Counted from the stretch's first letter, positions 48,527-61,300 are shown. The stretch is DNA of 64,000 bases from Diphasiastrum complanatum (GCA_029204225.1 CM055098.1:54506282-54570281); one strand, 5' to 3'. Notes: generated by a model not told the origin, from the letters alone. Numbers and translations are program-made.

Positions 48527-49394
48527 GCTACAAATGCAGAAATTCCATTTGTACCATGGAACTGAAACATACACCAAAATCACCCACATCAGTTGAGAGA
48601 TCTGAATAATTTAGCCTCCTATTCCATATATCACAATAAGACCTATAACAGAAGATGAATATCCTGACAACAAGATTGATGTTGGGTAGGCAACATGATG
48701 GAAGTCCACCATTATCCTTGATTTTACCTATGGGATAAGGAAAAATAGGAAGTTTATGTTCTATTTTTATTTGTTCATTTCTCTGCTTTACTAATCTTGT
48801 TGTTTGGTGAATTTCTTTTCCATTCTCTATGTTATGAAAAAAAAAAAAAGTTATTGTTGTTGTATGCACTAACACTTGTTGAAGTGCAGGAATCAAATAT
48901 CCAAAAGTCAAAATCATTTGCACCCACCATCACTGCACCCACATCACATTAGACACAATATGTTTGAAACATTTGTTGCAAGCTTGAGTGAATGCATCCA
49001 TCCATGCACTCCGCATATACTCTGAGCTGCATAGGGCATTGTGCATTGTTGTAGCGGGCATACGATTGATTGATATAGAAGCATATGGGGGGGTTAAGAG
49101 AGGAAAAATTTGGGAATGAAAACATGGGGAGGGGAGTGACTCAATTGCCCAATGGATAAAGCACAAAAAAAGAGAGGAGGTTTGATGATGCCTACTCCAT
49201 ATCGAATCCATACCCATTTGTGAGGTTCGATATCTTTCTCCCTACGCTTGAGATTTTCATGTAGATTCATTCTAAACAAAGTTTGTTGGTCAGAGACACA
49301 CTGGTATCACGAGTGCAGCTCTAGTCATCAATATGTGTGAAAATTCTTGATGAGTAGTGTACAATTTATTCTTCATAAATATCCTAGCAATTCA
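48527..49394. other. No recognisable gene
   Basis: A poly-A/poly-purine run lies at 48837-48849 and AT-rich sequence surrounds it. A TGGTATCACGAGTGCAGC phrase at 49302 resembles a degraded primer site. Short minus-strand frames have no motif. Confidence 0.4.
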
Positions 49395-49684
49395 TGTTAG
49401 AAATCCATAAATCATAATATGGATGGAACAAACAAATATCCTAAGGGCGGTTACCAACTTTGTACATATACAAAACTGGAGTAAATGACATTTAAGGCTT
49501 ACAAGATATTTGTCTCTCAACACTTGTAAATATATATACTAGCTGAATCAAGCTATGTAAGCGTGTTCCTTTTCAATCAGCGTTATTTGTAGCAAGTGTT
49601 ATTTATTATTTCAAGCCATTGTACTCATTATTTCACGCCTACGCTCAAAGCTTCCACTGCCGGTTATCCCCATGTTTTACGACA
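49395..49684 (+). repeat. 5' LTR of copia element B
   Basis: It is bounded by TG and CA and followed at 49685 by TGGTATCAGAGC. It contains a TATA-like aaatatatatacta. The 5' border is set by the TG of TGTTAGAAATCC; there is no second copy to confirm it. Confidence 0.6.
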
Positions 49685-49734
49685 TGGTATCAGAGCACGC
49701 ATTTTGGTAATCTGCATTTCTATTGCAGATTATC

Positions 49735-50655
49735 AGTCTTGTTTCTATCAAGATGCCTTTTAAGCAAACGCGCAGCCAACAGTATTTCGACAATCGTTGT
49801 TTCTACCAACCATCTCGTTCAACCAGAATGGATCCATCATCTAGTTCATCTCTCATTGACAAACTCGATGGAGATAACTACCATCTTTGGAAATTTAAGA
49901 TGAAGGTTATACTTCTATCCAAAGAACTGTGGGACATCGTTGATGGCACAGAGCTCAAACCAGAAGGTGATACAACCATCATCACCAAGTGGAGACTGAG
50001 AGATGGCAAAGCATTTGCCATGATCACCCTCAACATCAAGAATACGCGGATCAGCCGCATACGTGCTGCTCAGACTGCTAAGGATGCATGGGACATTCTA
50101 GCAACTCTCTACGACATCAGAGACATTACTTCCAAGTTTCATCTGAGGAAGAAATTTTTCACCCTCAGAATGTTTGATGCAAATAGTGTTGCGAGTCATC
50201 TCAACACCTTAAAAAATCTTATATAGCAGATGATTGCAACTGGCTCAGTCATAGAAGATTTTGATGCAATCATGATTCTATTATCAAGTCTACCTAAAGC
50301 CTACAAAAATTGGGTAATGGCAATTTCTACCCAAGAGCACCTCACTCAATTAAGAGTAATTTCGCTGCTCCTACAAGAGGAGATCAGAAGATCAACATCC
50401 TCCTCAGGCTCAAGAGTGGATCCTCAAGCTCTATATTCAAAAAATCAGAAGTTTAGATCCAAGAGATCTACAAAGTCAGGCTATACTGACAAGAAGAGCA
50501 ACATGCAATCTGGACCAAATTCCGATTCAGGATCGAATTCAAGCTCTTCATCATTCCAACCAGTGCAGAAACTTTTCTGTAGATACTGTAAGAGGACTGG
50601 CCACGAAATCAAGGATTGCCAAACTTTGAAATACAACAACAAAAAGAAGAAATAG
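49735..50655 (+). pseudogene. Copia element B gag
   Basis: The ATG at 49735 (MPFKQTRSQQYF) or 49828 opens the gag. The typical core is LIDKLDGDNYHLWKFKMKVIL, with AKDAWDILATLYDIRD and FHLRKKFFTLRM. A TAG at about 50224 replaces a Gln codon. The frame then runs on to LLSSLPKAYKNWVMA, LLQEEIRRS and the zinc knuckle CRYCKRTGHEIKDC. It ends in a stop at 50653. Confidence 0.85.
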
Positions 50656-53375
50656 TTCCAACAACAAGCACATAGTGCTACAACCAGTCACTCAAATTAG
50701 CAACAAGAAGAAGATGAAGCAGCTTTCATGACCAAAGTTGGAGAACAAAAGGATATCGATTCCTAGTATCTAGATTTTGGAGCAACTCAACACATGACTC
50801 ACCATCACGACTGGTTCAAAGACTATAAGTCATTTACCCACTCTCGAGTTGTGCAACTTGGAGACAACTCATCACATTCAATTGAAGGCGAAGGAACAGT
50901 CAGAGTTGAATTCAAAAGAGGTGAGGTCAAGTTGTTGTCCAATGTTCTCCAAGTTCTAAGTCTGACCAAGAATCTGTTCTCAGTTAGCAGAATCACCGAT
51001 TCAGGTCGGAGGGTCGAATTTGATACAGAAGGCCGCACAATTCTTGACAAATCTCGGAAGGTTCTAGCCTATGGAAGAAGAAGCAGCTATCTTTAGAAAC
51101 TCAGCCATTGCTACTCTTCTAATAGTCAAGCTCTTCACACAGCCACTTCTGAATTAACTGATATGTTGTGGCATTTCAGACTTGGCCATCTTAACTTCAA
51201 CAGTATTTAGTAAATGTCAACTCAGAGTCTAGTACAAGATCCGTCTTCTGTCAGCAAGCCAACTTCTCCATGAAAAAGCTGTATTATCAGCAAGCATGTT
51301 AGGAGTCCCTTCATTTCAGACTCAATTCATACATCCAAGAGCTTGCTTGACCTTGTACATAGCGACATTTGTGGCTTGATGTAGACTGCTTTCACAGAAG
51401 GAGCTCTCTATTTTCTAACCTTTATCGACGACTTCTCTTGAAGGACTGCTACCTACTTTATGAAGAACAAATCTAAGGCATTTAAGTTCTTCAAGCAGTT
51501 CAAGACATCTGCAAAAAATCAGACCCAGAGGAAGATCAAAGCTCTATGCACAGATGGAGGGAGGAGAGTATATCTCCACAGAATTCAAGGAGTTCTACAA
51601 GGCCAACGAGATACATCAACAATATACAACCAACTACTCACCTCAATCCAATGGTATAGCTGAACGAAAGAATCGAACACTCATCAAAAGTGCCAAGATC
51701 ATGCTAGCCCATGCCTCTCTTCCAAAGAAATTTTGGGCAGAAGCTGTTACTACAACTGTCTATTTGCAGAATCGATCCATCACCAAAGCCCTGAATGGCA
51801 AGACACCTTATGAGATGTGGACAGGATCAAAACCATCTCTAAAAAATATTCGAGTGTTTGGATGCATCACTTTCGCTCAGATCCCTGAAGATCTAAGAAG
51901 AAAGCTGGATGATAAGAGCAGAAAAACGAATTTTATCAGCTATTCCCTAGACCACAAGGAATACAAACTCTACAATTTGGATCCCGAAAAGGCATTCACC
52001 AGTAGAGATGTCATTTTTGTGGAAGACCAGTTCATCAACCACAAAGGGAAAGCTGTTGATAAATCCGACCCAAGGATCGAACAACCAGACAATTCCAATC
52101 TAGGGATTCAACTGCAGAATATCGACACTAACTTAGACAATTAGTCAGAACCTCAATGAGTCAACCCACATCAGAGGGCCAAAGCTCAACCCAGAAGGTC
52201 AAACAGGTCCAAATAGCCTCCATCCAGATTTATAGATGATTCGGCCTACTACTTTGTGCAGGAACCAAACACCATTTCTAAGGCAATGTCTACTCCTGAT
52301 GCTGGCCAGTGGAAAGCAGTGATGGACGTCGAATTTGATTTTCTGATGGAGAATCAAACGTGAACAGTCACTGAGCTGCCAAAGGACCAAAATCCAATTC
52401 CATGCAAATGAATATTCAAGGTGAAGTACGACGCTAAAGGAAGGCTAAATCGTTACAAGGCTAGGCTAGTCGCCAAAGGATTTTTTTCCAAATTTTAGAT
52501 CTTGATTATTCAGAAACTTTCAGCCTAGTTTTCAAACATGTTTCGATCCGCCTACTCCTCTCCTTTGCAGCCGCAACAGATCTTGAAGTCCACCAGATGG
52601 ATGTCCAGACTGCTTTCCTCAATAGAACCATCGAAGAGAAAATCTATATGACGTAGCCAGAGGGATACGAACTCAACGACAAGCATCAGCACCTTGTATG
52701 AAAAATCCACAAGGTGCTCTATGGGCTGAAACAGTCATCCAGAGCCTGGTTCCAAAATATTAACGCATTTCTGATAGATAATGGTTTTATTCCAAACTCG
52801 ACAGACTCGAATGTCTACTTCAAGTATGTATCAGATTACTTCATCATCATCACTCTCTATGTAGATGATACACTCTTATTCAGTAACAATCTGAATCTGA
52901 TGAATGATACAAAATGCATGCTGGCCCAAGAATACAAGGCCCAGGAATACAAGATGACTGACATGGGTCCAGCCCACTATTGTCTCGGAATCCAAATCCA
53001 ATGAGATTGACCCAACAGACTGATTATTATCAATTAGCAACGATATCTCAACAACGTGCTGGAAAAGTATAGAATGGCCAACTGCAAACCAAGTCATTTT
53101 CCACTCGACCGTGGACTAAAGTTATCAAAGGAACAGTCTCCTCAAACCGAGGCATAAAAGGAAGAGATGAAGTGCTACCCGTTTCAATCCATCATCGGCT
53201 CACTAATGTATGCAAAAAGTGAAGCAACGCGACTCAGATGGAGTTCAGATGTGGTCGCTGGATATTGCCAGCTGAATCACTCCTATAGTCCTCCAGAGTG
53301 TAGTCAGGCACTGCTGATCTACGTTTATAAATTAATGCAGCATTCAACAAATTCAACCAATGTGCGGAATTGAAA
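50656..53375 (+). pseudogene. Copia element B pol (protease, integrase, RT)
   Basis: Protease is seen as LDFGATQHMTHHHDWF (the usual DSGA is now DFGA). Integrase begins LWHFRLGHLNFNS and includes LTFIDDFS and SPQSNGIAERKNRTLIKSAK. Then FGCITFAQIPEDLRRKLDD and SRDVIFVEDQF follow, then RT with MDVQTAFLNRTIEEKIYM, LYGLKQSSRAWFQ and ITLYVDDTLLFSN. Identity is lost after YPFQSIIGSLMYAKSEAT (about 53210). Many stops and frameshifts make it inactive. A local duplication in RT (EYKAQEYKM, 52930s) is unique to this copy. Confidence 0.82.
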
Positions 53376-53843
53376 TGAATGGGAGAATCAGACACACAAA
53401 TAACAGCAGAAATGTTTGCATTCGAGATCATACAACGTAAAAGAAGACATGTGCACAATGGCTACAAGATCATCTATTGATTTTCTTTGATTCTTAGAGC
53501 ATTGCATACAGATCCACGCAATGCATTGGCGTGAGAGAAATATGGTTTCTCTCACGAATGGATGTGTCGCTTACTAGCGGACTTGTGGATCTCTATGGAT
53601 CCTGATCACAGAACTCGTCTCACACGTAGGCGGACTTCTTGTTTGTATTTTTTCTTGATTGCTTACTAGCATCAGACTGCTACACTATATGTGTGCTCTG
53701 TCTATGTCAAATATCATCCAGTAAGTATATAGTCGCTCTATGTAACTTTAGGATTAGAGTGACTAAACATCTACAACCAATCAAAAAATTACAAGAATGG
53801 CAAATTAGCCATGACCTAGGGTATAATTACTGATTTCATGCCA
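53376..53843. other. Between copia fragments; no recognisable gene
   Basis: It may contain the LTR of either neighbouring fragment, but no TG...CA border with a partner was found. Around 53535-53570 a short inverted word (gagagaaatatggtttctctcac) is present. Confidence 0.35.
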
Positions 53844-55290
53844 TCAGATCAGATATCTATACTTCTGAGTGCTTGCATGATCTTGGCTGGTACTCTTTGG
53901 AGCGTGAGGATAGAAAGTCTTTCGTGACATTTTTTGTGTTGTGTTGTTGGTTTCGTTTCCGTCGTCTGACTTTCTCGTGTTGGACCGCAAAAGATTCTCG
54001 TTCGCAAATCTTTCGCGTTCGTGTCTTCTTGACTTTCGTGTTCGTGAAACTTTCCTGCTTCGTGTCTCTTGACTTTTGTGTTCACGAACATCTTCGTCAA
54101 GCAGAGGGCTGAAAGCTAGCAAAGCTTTGTAATTAGAAACGTTTTGTTTCTTCAGCTCCCTCTCAAAGCATGATAGCTTTACAATCCCGAGACTGCTCCT
54201 TTGTCTCTCAAAGAGTCCTTTGTCCAGGGCTTTGGTGAAGATATCAGCAACCGTGTCCTTCATTCCGATGAAGGTGGTCTGAGCATCTTCTTTTCAATTA
54301 GATCCCTGATCAAGTGGTACTTGATCATACTTTGTTCTGGAATGGAACACGGGATCTTTCGTCAGGTGTATTGCAGAGGTGTTGTCCATGTGCAAGACCA
54401 GAGGCTCGTTCTTTGTTTCGTCCAATTCATCCAAGAACTGCCTTATCCAGATTATCTCGTTGGCCATCTTTGCTGCTGCAACGTACTCTGCTTCGCAGGA
54501 TGACTGGGCCACAATGGTCTGCTTCTTGCTGACCCAGAGAACTGCTGCTCCTGATGCGATGGTGCATCCTCCTGAGACGCTTTTACAATCGTCCTTGAGG
54601 GATGCATAACTAGCATTGCTATAGGAAAGTATCCTAAAACCTGCATCACGACAATAACACAATCTGTAATCCCTCGTTAATTGAGGATATTGCAAAATGT
54701 GTTTTGCAATCTTCCAATGTGCCGAGCCTAAATTTGTGCAGAATTGGCTCATCCTGAATACTGCATAAGCATTATCAGGGCATGTGTAGTCTGCAAGGTA
54801 CATCAGTGATCCTATCAGCTTCCTGTAAGGTGTGAGCTGCATCTGTTCTCTCTCTTCCTCAGTCTTTGGACAATCATCATTTGTCAGCACCATCCTTGCG
54901 AGCATTGGAGTATTTGCTCCTTTGCAGTTCAGCATCCCAAAATCCTCTAGGATCTTCTAGGTGTATCTGGATTGGTGAAGGTATAACTTACCTCCCTCAT
55001 AGTCCCTTTCAATTTGTAAGCCTAGGTAACACCTGGCTTCTCCCAGATCCACTATCTCGAAATGTTTCAAGATGTTTGTCTTCACTTCAGCAATTAGTTG
55101 TTAACTCTTGCAAAGTATCAGAGTGTCGTCCACATATACAACTACTATGATGATTTGCCCATCTGTAACTCTGACATATACATTGGAATCAACCAACAGA
55201 GGCTTGAATCCTAATGGTTTCAGGGCTTGATCTTTCTTTTTGTACCATCGTCGGGCTGATTGTTTCAGACCGTAAATGCTCTATGCATTT
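53844..55290 (-). pseudogene. Ty1/copia RT and RNase H fragment
   Basis: Read from 55290 down, this is the 3' end of copia pol: KQSARRWYKK, then the YVDDT-like motif near 55130, LGEARCYLGLQIERDYEGGK, and a 213-codon ORF (54294-54935) with LIGSLMYLADYTCPDNAYAV, then RNase H SNASYASLKDD, SSCEAEYVAAAKMANEIIW and HMDNTSAIHLTKDPVFHSRT. KDTVADIFTKALDK (54210-54263) is the pol C-terminus. Beyond it, 54115-53850 contains repeated ACGAA-type words in a Ser/Arg/Lys/Glu-rich frame and is probably LTR or flank. No gag or integrase was found. It lies in inverted orientation to element B and is a different subfamily. Confidence 0.82.
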
Positions 55291-55299
55291 TGCATGCAT

Positions 55300-55590
55300 A
55301 GAATAATGCTCATACTTGATTCCATGATGCAACAATAGTGAAAAACAACCAATGTACCTCGTGTTGAGTAGAATCCAAAATGCCTTGAAAGTCCTCCAAG
55401 TCATGAGTTCACACCTGTCCTTTGAGGCTGGGGCCTGGTATTCTTCAAGTTGGGTGCCCTTGTGAGATAGATTTACTCCAAGCTTAGTGGCGTGGGCCTG
55501 GTCCAATTACAAGAGAGCACATGAGATGTCCAACGACCCCCGAGGGATTCTGGGAGGGAGACGCAGTAGTTGTCAGGCTCTCTGGAATAA
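55300..55590 (-). repeat. Dispersed repeat, member 2
   Basis: It is the reverse complement of 37667-37915 over about 250 bp with scattered substitutions and small indels. It adjoins the copia fragment at 55290, so it may be host sequence into which that fragment inserted, or part of a composite. Confidence 0.75.
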
Positions 55591-57901
55591 GCCAACGCTA
55601 ATGGTGAGCATGATTCGCTTGATTGGCATTGCAACTCTGAGATGGAGATCCCACGTTAATGGTCAAGTGCTTTTATAATGAGCCAGTGCTGATGGTGAAC
55701 ATGAATTGCTCGATTGGTAGTGAAGGCAGCAGAGGTTGCGCTGCAAATTTTGACAGATAGGTAGCAGAAGTTGTGCTACAAATTTACACAGACAAACAAC
55801 AAAATGCACTGGTTCCCAGTGTGGGCACCCACAATCAAATGTCTACTGATTCACATCTACAAGTGTCCTTCTCTCCATCTCCGTTTCTGATCACTCTGTC
55901 CTCTGGGATTTTCGCAAGTCCACACTGGAGGTATATTTTTTTGCTCAGTTGGGGGTGATTTACCGCATGGAGCTAGCACAACCCTGTTAGTCCGATTCAC
56001 TAAATTCACTCGTTTGGCTACGGTTCAGACATTGGTGATTAGTGTGAACACTCCTTGGTGAATTGAGGTGGTCATCATGCCTTTAAGAGCATGCTATCAT
56101 TCTTAACTCATCCACTTAGGAGCACCTTCAAGAAGATAGTGCTCACTCACCCACACTATTTTTCCCTCAACAATCTACTCTTTCTCTCACGCTTGCTTCA
56201 AAACATCCGATTAATAAGAAGCTATCTGAACTCTAAGCAAACACAACCGAAGAAGATTCATCCACTAACACAAAAATAAAACATTCTCTCCATGCTACAG
56301 GAAGATCCGAAAAGCTGGACGTGCATTCAAACCCACTCACATAAAGCATTCCCCAAAATCCAAAGACCCTACCACTCGAACATCTAAATCGCACTCTCAA
56401 CACATCCCAACATTAATCAATCAACATCACCACCAATGGCTAACAACACTCAACTCTCTCAAGGACACCAACAGCCCATTCCCTCACATAACATGCAAAG
56501 CAAAAGTTGTCTCTCCCATTTATAGGCATCCTTCAATCCTCCCCTTCATAATGCCAAATTTTCACCTTTCAATCCCTTCATGCCATGCGTCCCGCTTTGT
56601 ACAAGGTCTTTAACTTGGGATTGGACTTGAAGTGGTAGCCCCTTTGTCTTGAAAAGATGTTCTAATCACTAGTACAGGGGTACCACTTGTGTGAGCCACC
56701 TTCCTTTGTTGCACTTGTGGGTGGTGTAAATGGTAAGTACTTCACTTGATTATTATTCTTAATTGGGTAGTCCTTATGACTACTTGTGGTCAACCCCTAC
56801 CATTTTTAGATAGGATATTTTTATCAAGTGAGTTTGGCCCCTCTGCATTTTCATTTTGCATGTCCATGGCCCATGGTTTATGCCTTCGTGTTGGTCTGTC
56901 GGGGTGCCGCTTCAACTTGCACTGTCTATTGGGTGTATGTATCTTGCCTATATTTCCATTACAGCTTCCTTGACCCTATCCCATAATTTCCGACCATTTG
57001 TTGCGAGTTGATTTTTTTCATTGCCATTTTTTTGTGTATCGTTACTGGCAAGCACTCATGACTTGGGGTTCCTTTAGGGCAACCGGTTCCTTGAAAAACG
57101 TAGTAGACAATTTTTTATATTAATAAAAAGTAGTAGAGTACATTGGAAAATTCGCTCGACAATGTCGACTATTATAATCGGGCCAATTCTAAGGCCGTAA
57201 CCTAGTTTATGGGCCATTTCTAAGGCCTCAAATTTTGCTATAGCCACATTTTGGGCAGGCTAGGACCCCTATCTATAAGCAACTTTGTGCCGATTTTGCC
57301 ATTAGTAGCCGAGTTTTACATGCCGGTTTTTACAAAATAGTGAAAATCTCTTTAAACATAGCTCGATTTTTCGTGCAAAAATATCGGCTAACATTGGCAA
57401 CTGCACTGGGGAGTGTAGTCCCCACACGAACGAACTCAGAGTGCTCCTGGTGGTGAATTAAGTATAGTGGGCTCAGCAAACTTGCTGGGTGATGCTAACC
57501 ACAAGGATTTTGTATAGTATCTGCAATCACTTTCTTCCCAAAGGCCATTGGTTGAGCCCTTAGGATCCATCTGCAACTAATTGGTCTTTACTACAACATC
57601 TTCAAGTAATCTGGTGCCTACATACTTGCATTAAAACCCACCCATGACCTATATGGTGCTCCCACACCCATCAGATTTAAAGGAATGCCCATTTTTTAGA
57701 CCCATGCATGGAGGGATATGCGAATGCACTTCTCAATGTTATTGGTGGGATGATGTGGATGCAGGTCACCAATAGTGTGTCTAATATTGTGTGATTGATG
57801 TGTGTACATGCATTACAGGTCTACCAATTTCAACGAGATGTGATTGACCAAATCTAGAGTTATGAAGGTTTTAATATTTAATCTCTATTTTTTATCTGAA
57901 T
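55591..57901. other. No recognisable gene
   Basis: A phrase CCAACGCTAATGGTGAGCAT near 55590 recurs imperfectly as CCAGTGCTGATGGTGAACAT near 55683, a roughly 94-bp tandem duplication. Otherwise this is ordinary AT-rich sequence with frames under 80 codons and no motifs. Confidence 0.4.
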
Positions 57902-58045
57902 TGTTGGAATATCAATCCACACTCTAGAGAGAACTATCAAACAGGGTGGATAGCTCAGTGGTAGAGCATCCCATCTGGTATGAGGGAGGTCCTGGGTTCG
58001 AATTCTAGTCTGTCCATCCATATTATGATTTATGGGTTTCTAACA
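57902..58045 (+). mobile_element. Short (144-bp) LTR of a TRIM-like element containing a tRNA-like unit
   Basis: It starts TGTTGGAATATC, ends TTTCTAACA, and is followed directly by the primer-site-like TTGTATCAGAGCC (one mismatch to the copia site). At 144 bp the LTR is in the size range of terminal-repeat retrotransposons in miniature. Embedded at 57944-58016 is a tRNA-like sequence. The second LTR was not found in the window, so the element is truncated or continues in a form not recognised. Confidence 0.55.
57944..58016 (+). tRNA. tRNA-like sequence, possible GGT (Thr) anticodon, probably a pseudo-tRNA
   Basis: The 73-nt unit folds by eye into a cloverleaf. The acceptor is GGGTGGA with TCTGTCC (wobble pairs) and discriminator A. 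The D arm is GCTC-AGTGGTA-GAGC. The T arm is CTGGG-TTCGAAT-TCTAG. The anticodon loop CTGGTAT suggests GGT. The anticodon stem has an A:A mismatch and one extra base after the D arm. Internal pol III box A (TAGCTCAGTGGTAGAGC) and box B (GGTTCGAATTC) are well preserved. The weak stem and its position inside an LTR argue against a translation-competent tRNA. Confidence 0.6.
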
Positions 58046-58058
58046 TTGTATCAGAGCC
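58046..58058 (+). promoter_or_regulatory. Primer-binding site after the short LTR
   Basis: TTGTATCAGAGCC differs from the standard TGGTATCAGAGCC by one base and follows the CA terminus directly. Confidence 0.55.
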
Positions 58059-58124
58059 AAGTTAGACCTAATAGTTCACGGTGTCAAAGCCATGGTTAGG
58101 TGGTCTGCCAATGTAGCAAAAACC

Positions 58125-58345
58125 TGGAAAAATCGAAGGTGCTCTTAGACTGAAGGTATGTAAATCCCGAAGGTGCCTCTAGAGCGAAGGCAGAAAAAAT
58201 GTGAAAAAGACGAAGGTGGTCCTGAAATGGATTCCAAGACATTCTGGCCACTGTGTCGCATTTTTTGTGAAAGTGCAAAAAAGGCGAAAAAGGAGAAGGT
58301 GCCAGAAAACGTTTAAGGCACAAAAAAAATCTCAAAGGAGAAAAA
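58125..58345 (+). repeat. GAAGGTG-rich internal segment
   Basis: The word GAAGGTG or GAAGGTC recurs at least six times at irregular 20-50 bp spacing, mixed with AAAAAxGxGAAAAAG runs. A related segment with the same word and the phrase GAAAATGCGAAAAAG lies at 63355-63500. Confidence 0.55.
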
Positions 58346-61300
58346 ATGTGAAGGTCTGAAACATGTAGTCAGCCTTCGATTTTTAGGATGCTCATTATTT
58401 GAATGATTTGTTTAAGACTAAGCATAAGAAATCTAACAGTAGCCACCATCTAAAACCATGTGTATAACAATTTGGCCTAATAAAGTTTAGATTTAATTAA
58501 CATTTTAAATAGTTTGGGTTCCAACTTGAAACTTGGGCCCATTGAGCAATAGTTTACCAAATTTAATTCTCATACCTCAGGCATTTGAGTAGTACAATGC
58601 ACTGGCTATGGTGTCTAACTTCACCATTGGTTATCCTACTTAGTAGTTGCTTGTATTATTTATTAAGTCGGCCATGCTTAAGTAGTTGGTTGTTGTTAGG
58701 TCCAAACGTAGGGCCCCAAGACTTGTTATTTGCTTGTTGATTGGTTTTGTTGCTTGTCAACTTCTTAAATTGGCTTGCTCCTAGTAGATGTGTGATTCTA
58801 GACTGGCCCCATCAATTCCTCTTCATTGATGGTCTTTATTATTGCTTGAGGCCTTGATTATGTAAGTGCTATATATTTCTTCATAAGGTTCATTGTGGCT
58901 ATAATCTCCTTTTAAAAGTTTTTGTAGGAAGCTTAGAACAATTTATGAGGTAAAATGTACATGTTGGTGTACTCTCAATAGCTACTTTATTTGCAACATT
59001 ATTACCTTACACTAGCATCATCATGCACAATATTTACATAGTGCATCCACATTTTAAGCCAATTATAGAGCTTTTGCGTTTTTATTTGCTTTTGCACATG
59101 CAAATACTCATGCGGTCTCCATTGTCACCAAAAATCAGCACTCTTTCAACTTGGCTCACTCTCAATTTCTTCATCAATCAACTAAGTTGAGTGGTTTTCA
59201 TTTTGATTAAAAGTGTATAGTACTAGATTATATGTCTTTAGAGTTGAAAACTAAAGAAATATTGTAGCAAGTTATTGTCCCCATTGATAGGCTCATTCAA
59301 AGTCGATTATGAACAAGACTCCTATTGCAACACTTATACAAACTTTTACAAGGATATAGAAAGTATTTAAACACAATATATGAAAACTTGCATTATGAAA
59401 GTTTTGGAGTAATAATGTTTCGATCGTATACAAAAGAAAACAAAAAAAACTTTAGATAGCAAACATATAAACAATTTCCAGTTGTCATATTTTTAGATGA
59501 GGCACTTATTTTACTTTGTTATTTTCATCAATAAAAGTTGGATATATGGAGTCAAATTTTTTTCAACACTAGCTTATTATGAAAGTTGGTGATAATTTTG
59601 ATGTTACTCTTCCTCCTTGAAGGATATGTACAAATTATGTAATGATTTTGTATAAAATTTTTTCTCCTCTTGTATTTCTCCTAGAAAAATTAAGATATGA
59701 ACCAAAAAAACAATCATTTACCATTTCAAGTAAGCAAAAGATTCCAATAATGGTAAAAGGAATTCCATATGTTCATATCATTGAAATGTACAACAATTTT
59801 CATTTTATGTACAAATCCCAATGACATTATAATAAGCCAAAGTTTTGCTATCTTGTATTACAAGCCAAAATTTTCAACAACATGGCACAAAGTTCCAACC
59901 ATGACAACAATCTTCTAGATGTTGTGCACTTATGTGTTTAAGTAGAGTCAAGGAAAATCAAGCAAGGGAAAGAGCCTATCAATCAATATGGTATATGTGA
60001 GCAACAATGTATTTAAACTACAAAAAATCTTTTTGGGTATAAGAAGTTAGTGCTTGGGATTTGTACAGTGAGAATAGAATTTGTACAATGAGAATAGACG
60101 TACAAACATAATCAATTCATTAAGATGTATCAAGTTGATTATTTTTTTTTAAATGTATCTATTAGCTTTGAGAGAAGAGAAGAAGCTTTGTGAAGCACTA
60201 TCCATGATGTCTAGCACTTCTCCTCCTCACGTACTTCTATTGACTTGTAGGCCAATTTTGCCACCATGTTTGATTTTTGGAAATAAAGGGGGATGCCATC
60301 TAAACTTGGTTGGTAGTACTAGATTGTGAGGAATGAAATAGGCTAAGTGGTTTATGGATGGAAGACTATTTGTGCAGAAAAGGTCTCAACAACTAATTCT
60401 AAGAAGAAATCTTGTCGGCTTTTAAAGACTATAATCTAATAAGTTGCCAAAGGAAGAATTTAAGAAGAGAAAGTGGGCTTTTGAAGTGGTGCTTCATACG
60501 TAGAAATTTGGAGGTCAAAGTAATTATTTTGTGGATCTATATACATAAGGAAGTTTTGTCTTTTGAGTTGCCACAATGGGAGGAGAAAAGCTTATCAAAA
60601 GCCCAAAGGTTTAAATTATCATGTGCTTAGTCTAGTGATTGATCCTTTTGGTGATTCTTGTTAGATTTCAAAATCTATAAAAGATGACTTTTAATCATGT
60701 GTTTGTTTATGTGGAAAGCTTGAAGTTTAGAAAGCTATTGTTGAATCTTGATTCCATTAAGAAGTTTTCTATGTGACATTCATGTGAGATGAGCTAACTA
60801 ATATTTTGTTCTCTTAGCCATTGTTTGGTTGTTGATCTAGGGTTTTTCCTAGGAGTTTAAACACCTCCAATCTTTCAAGTGATTTTGTGATTGTAATTAT
60901 GACCTTATGTTGACTGTACATTTGTTGTTTTTCTTAAGAAAAAAACTATTTCTTTGATATGATAAAGATGAACCATGCTACATGTAGCTTTCATGTCATA
61001 TCTAATAACTTTTTCATACAAAATGTTGCTACACTAAAATTTATTTCAATGGAAGGTACACTTGATAGCTTTCATAATATTTATATCATTTCATTCATGA
61101 GATAAGAAAAATAAAGATTTGAAAACTTTAATATAATATGAGATATTAAAAAGTTATAGTTATCCTTTTTCATTTATTGGTCCTATAATGTGTGAAACAA
61201 AAGGCACATGACATCATTTGGTCATGCATGATACTGGAAGGCTAGTTGATGTTAGGCATGATGAGCCAAGCATATCACTCACTTGCACTATGTGAAACAT

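Larger units (their letters stand above)
49395..53375 (+). mobile_element. Ty1/copia element B, 3' end missing
   Basis: The 5' LTR is 49395-49684 (290 bp, TGTTAGAAATCC to ACGACA), followed by a perfect Met-tRNA primer site TGGTATCAGAGC. Gag and pol follow in copia order. Similarity fades in the RNase H region near 53330, and neither the end of pol nor a 3' LTR was seen. Stops are mostly TAG at Gln positions. Confidence 0.8.

Noticed and set aside
57944-58016. Functional tRNA-Thr gene
   Set aside because: A mismatch in the anticodon stem, an extra base after the D arm, wobble-rich acceptor pairing and location inside an LTR favour a tRNA-derived promoter or pseudo-tRNA. A covariance-model score would settle it.
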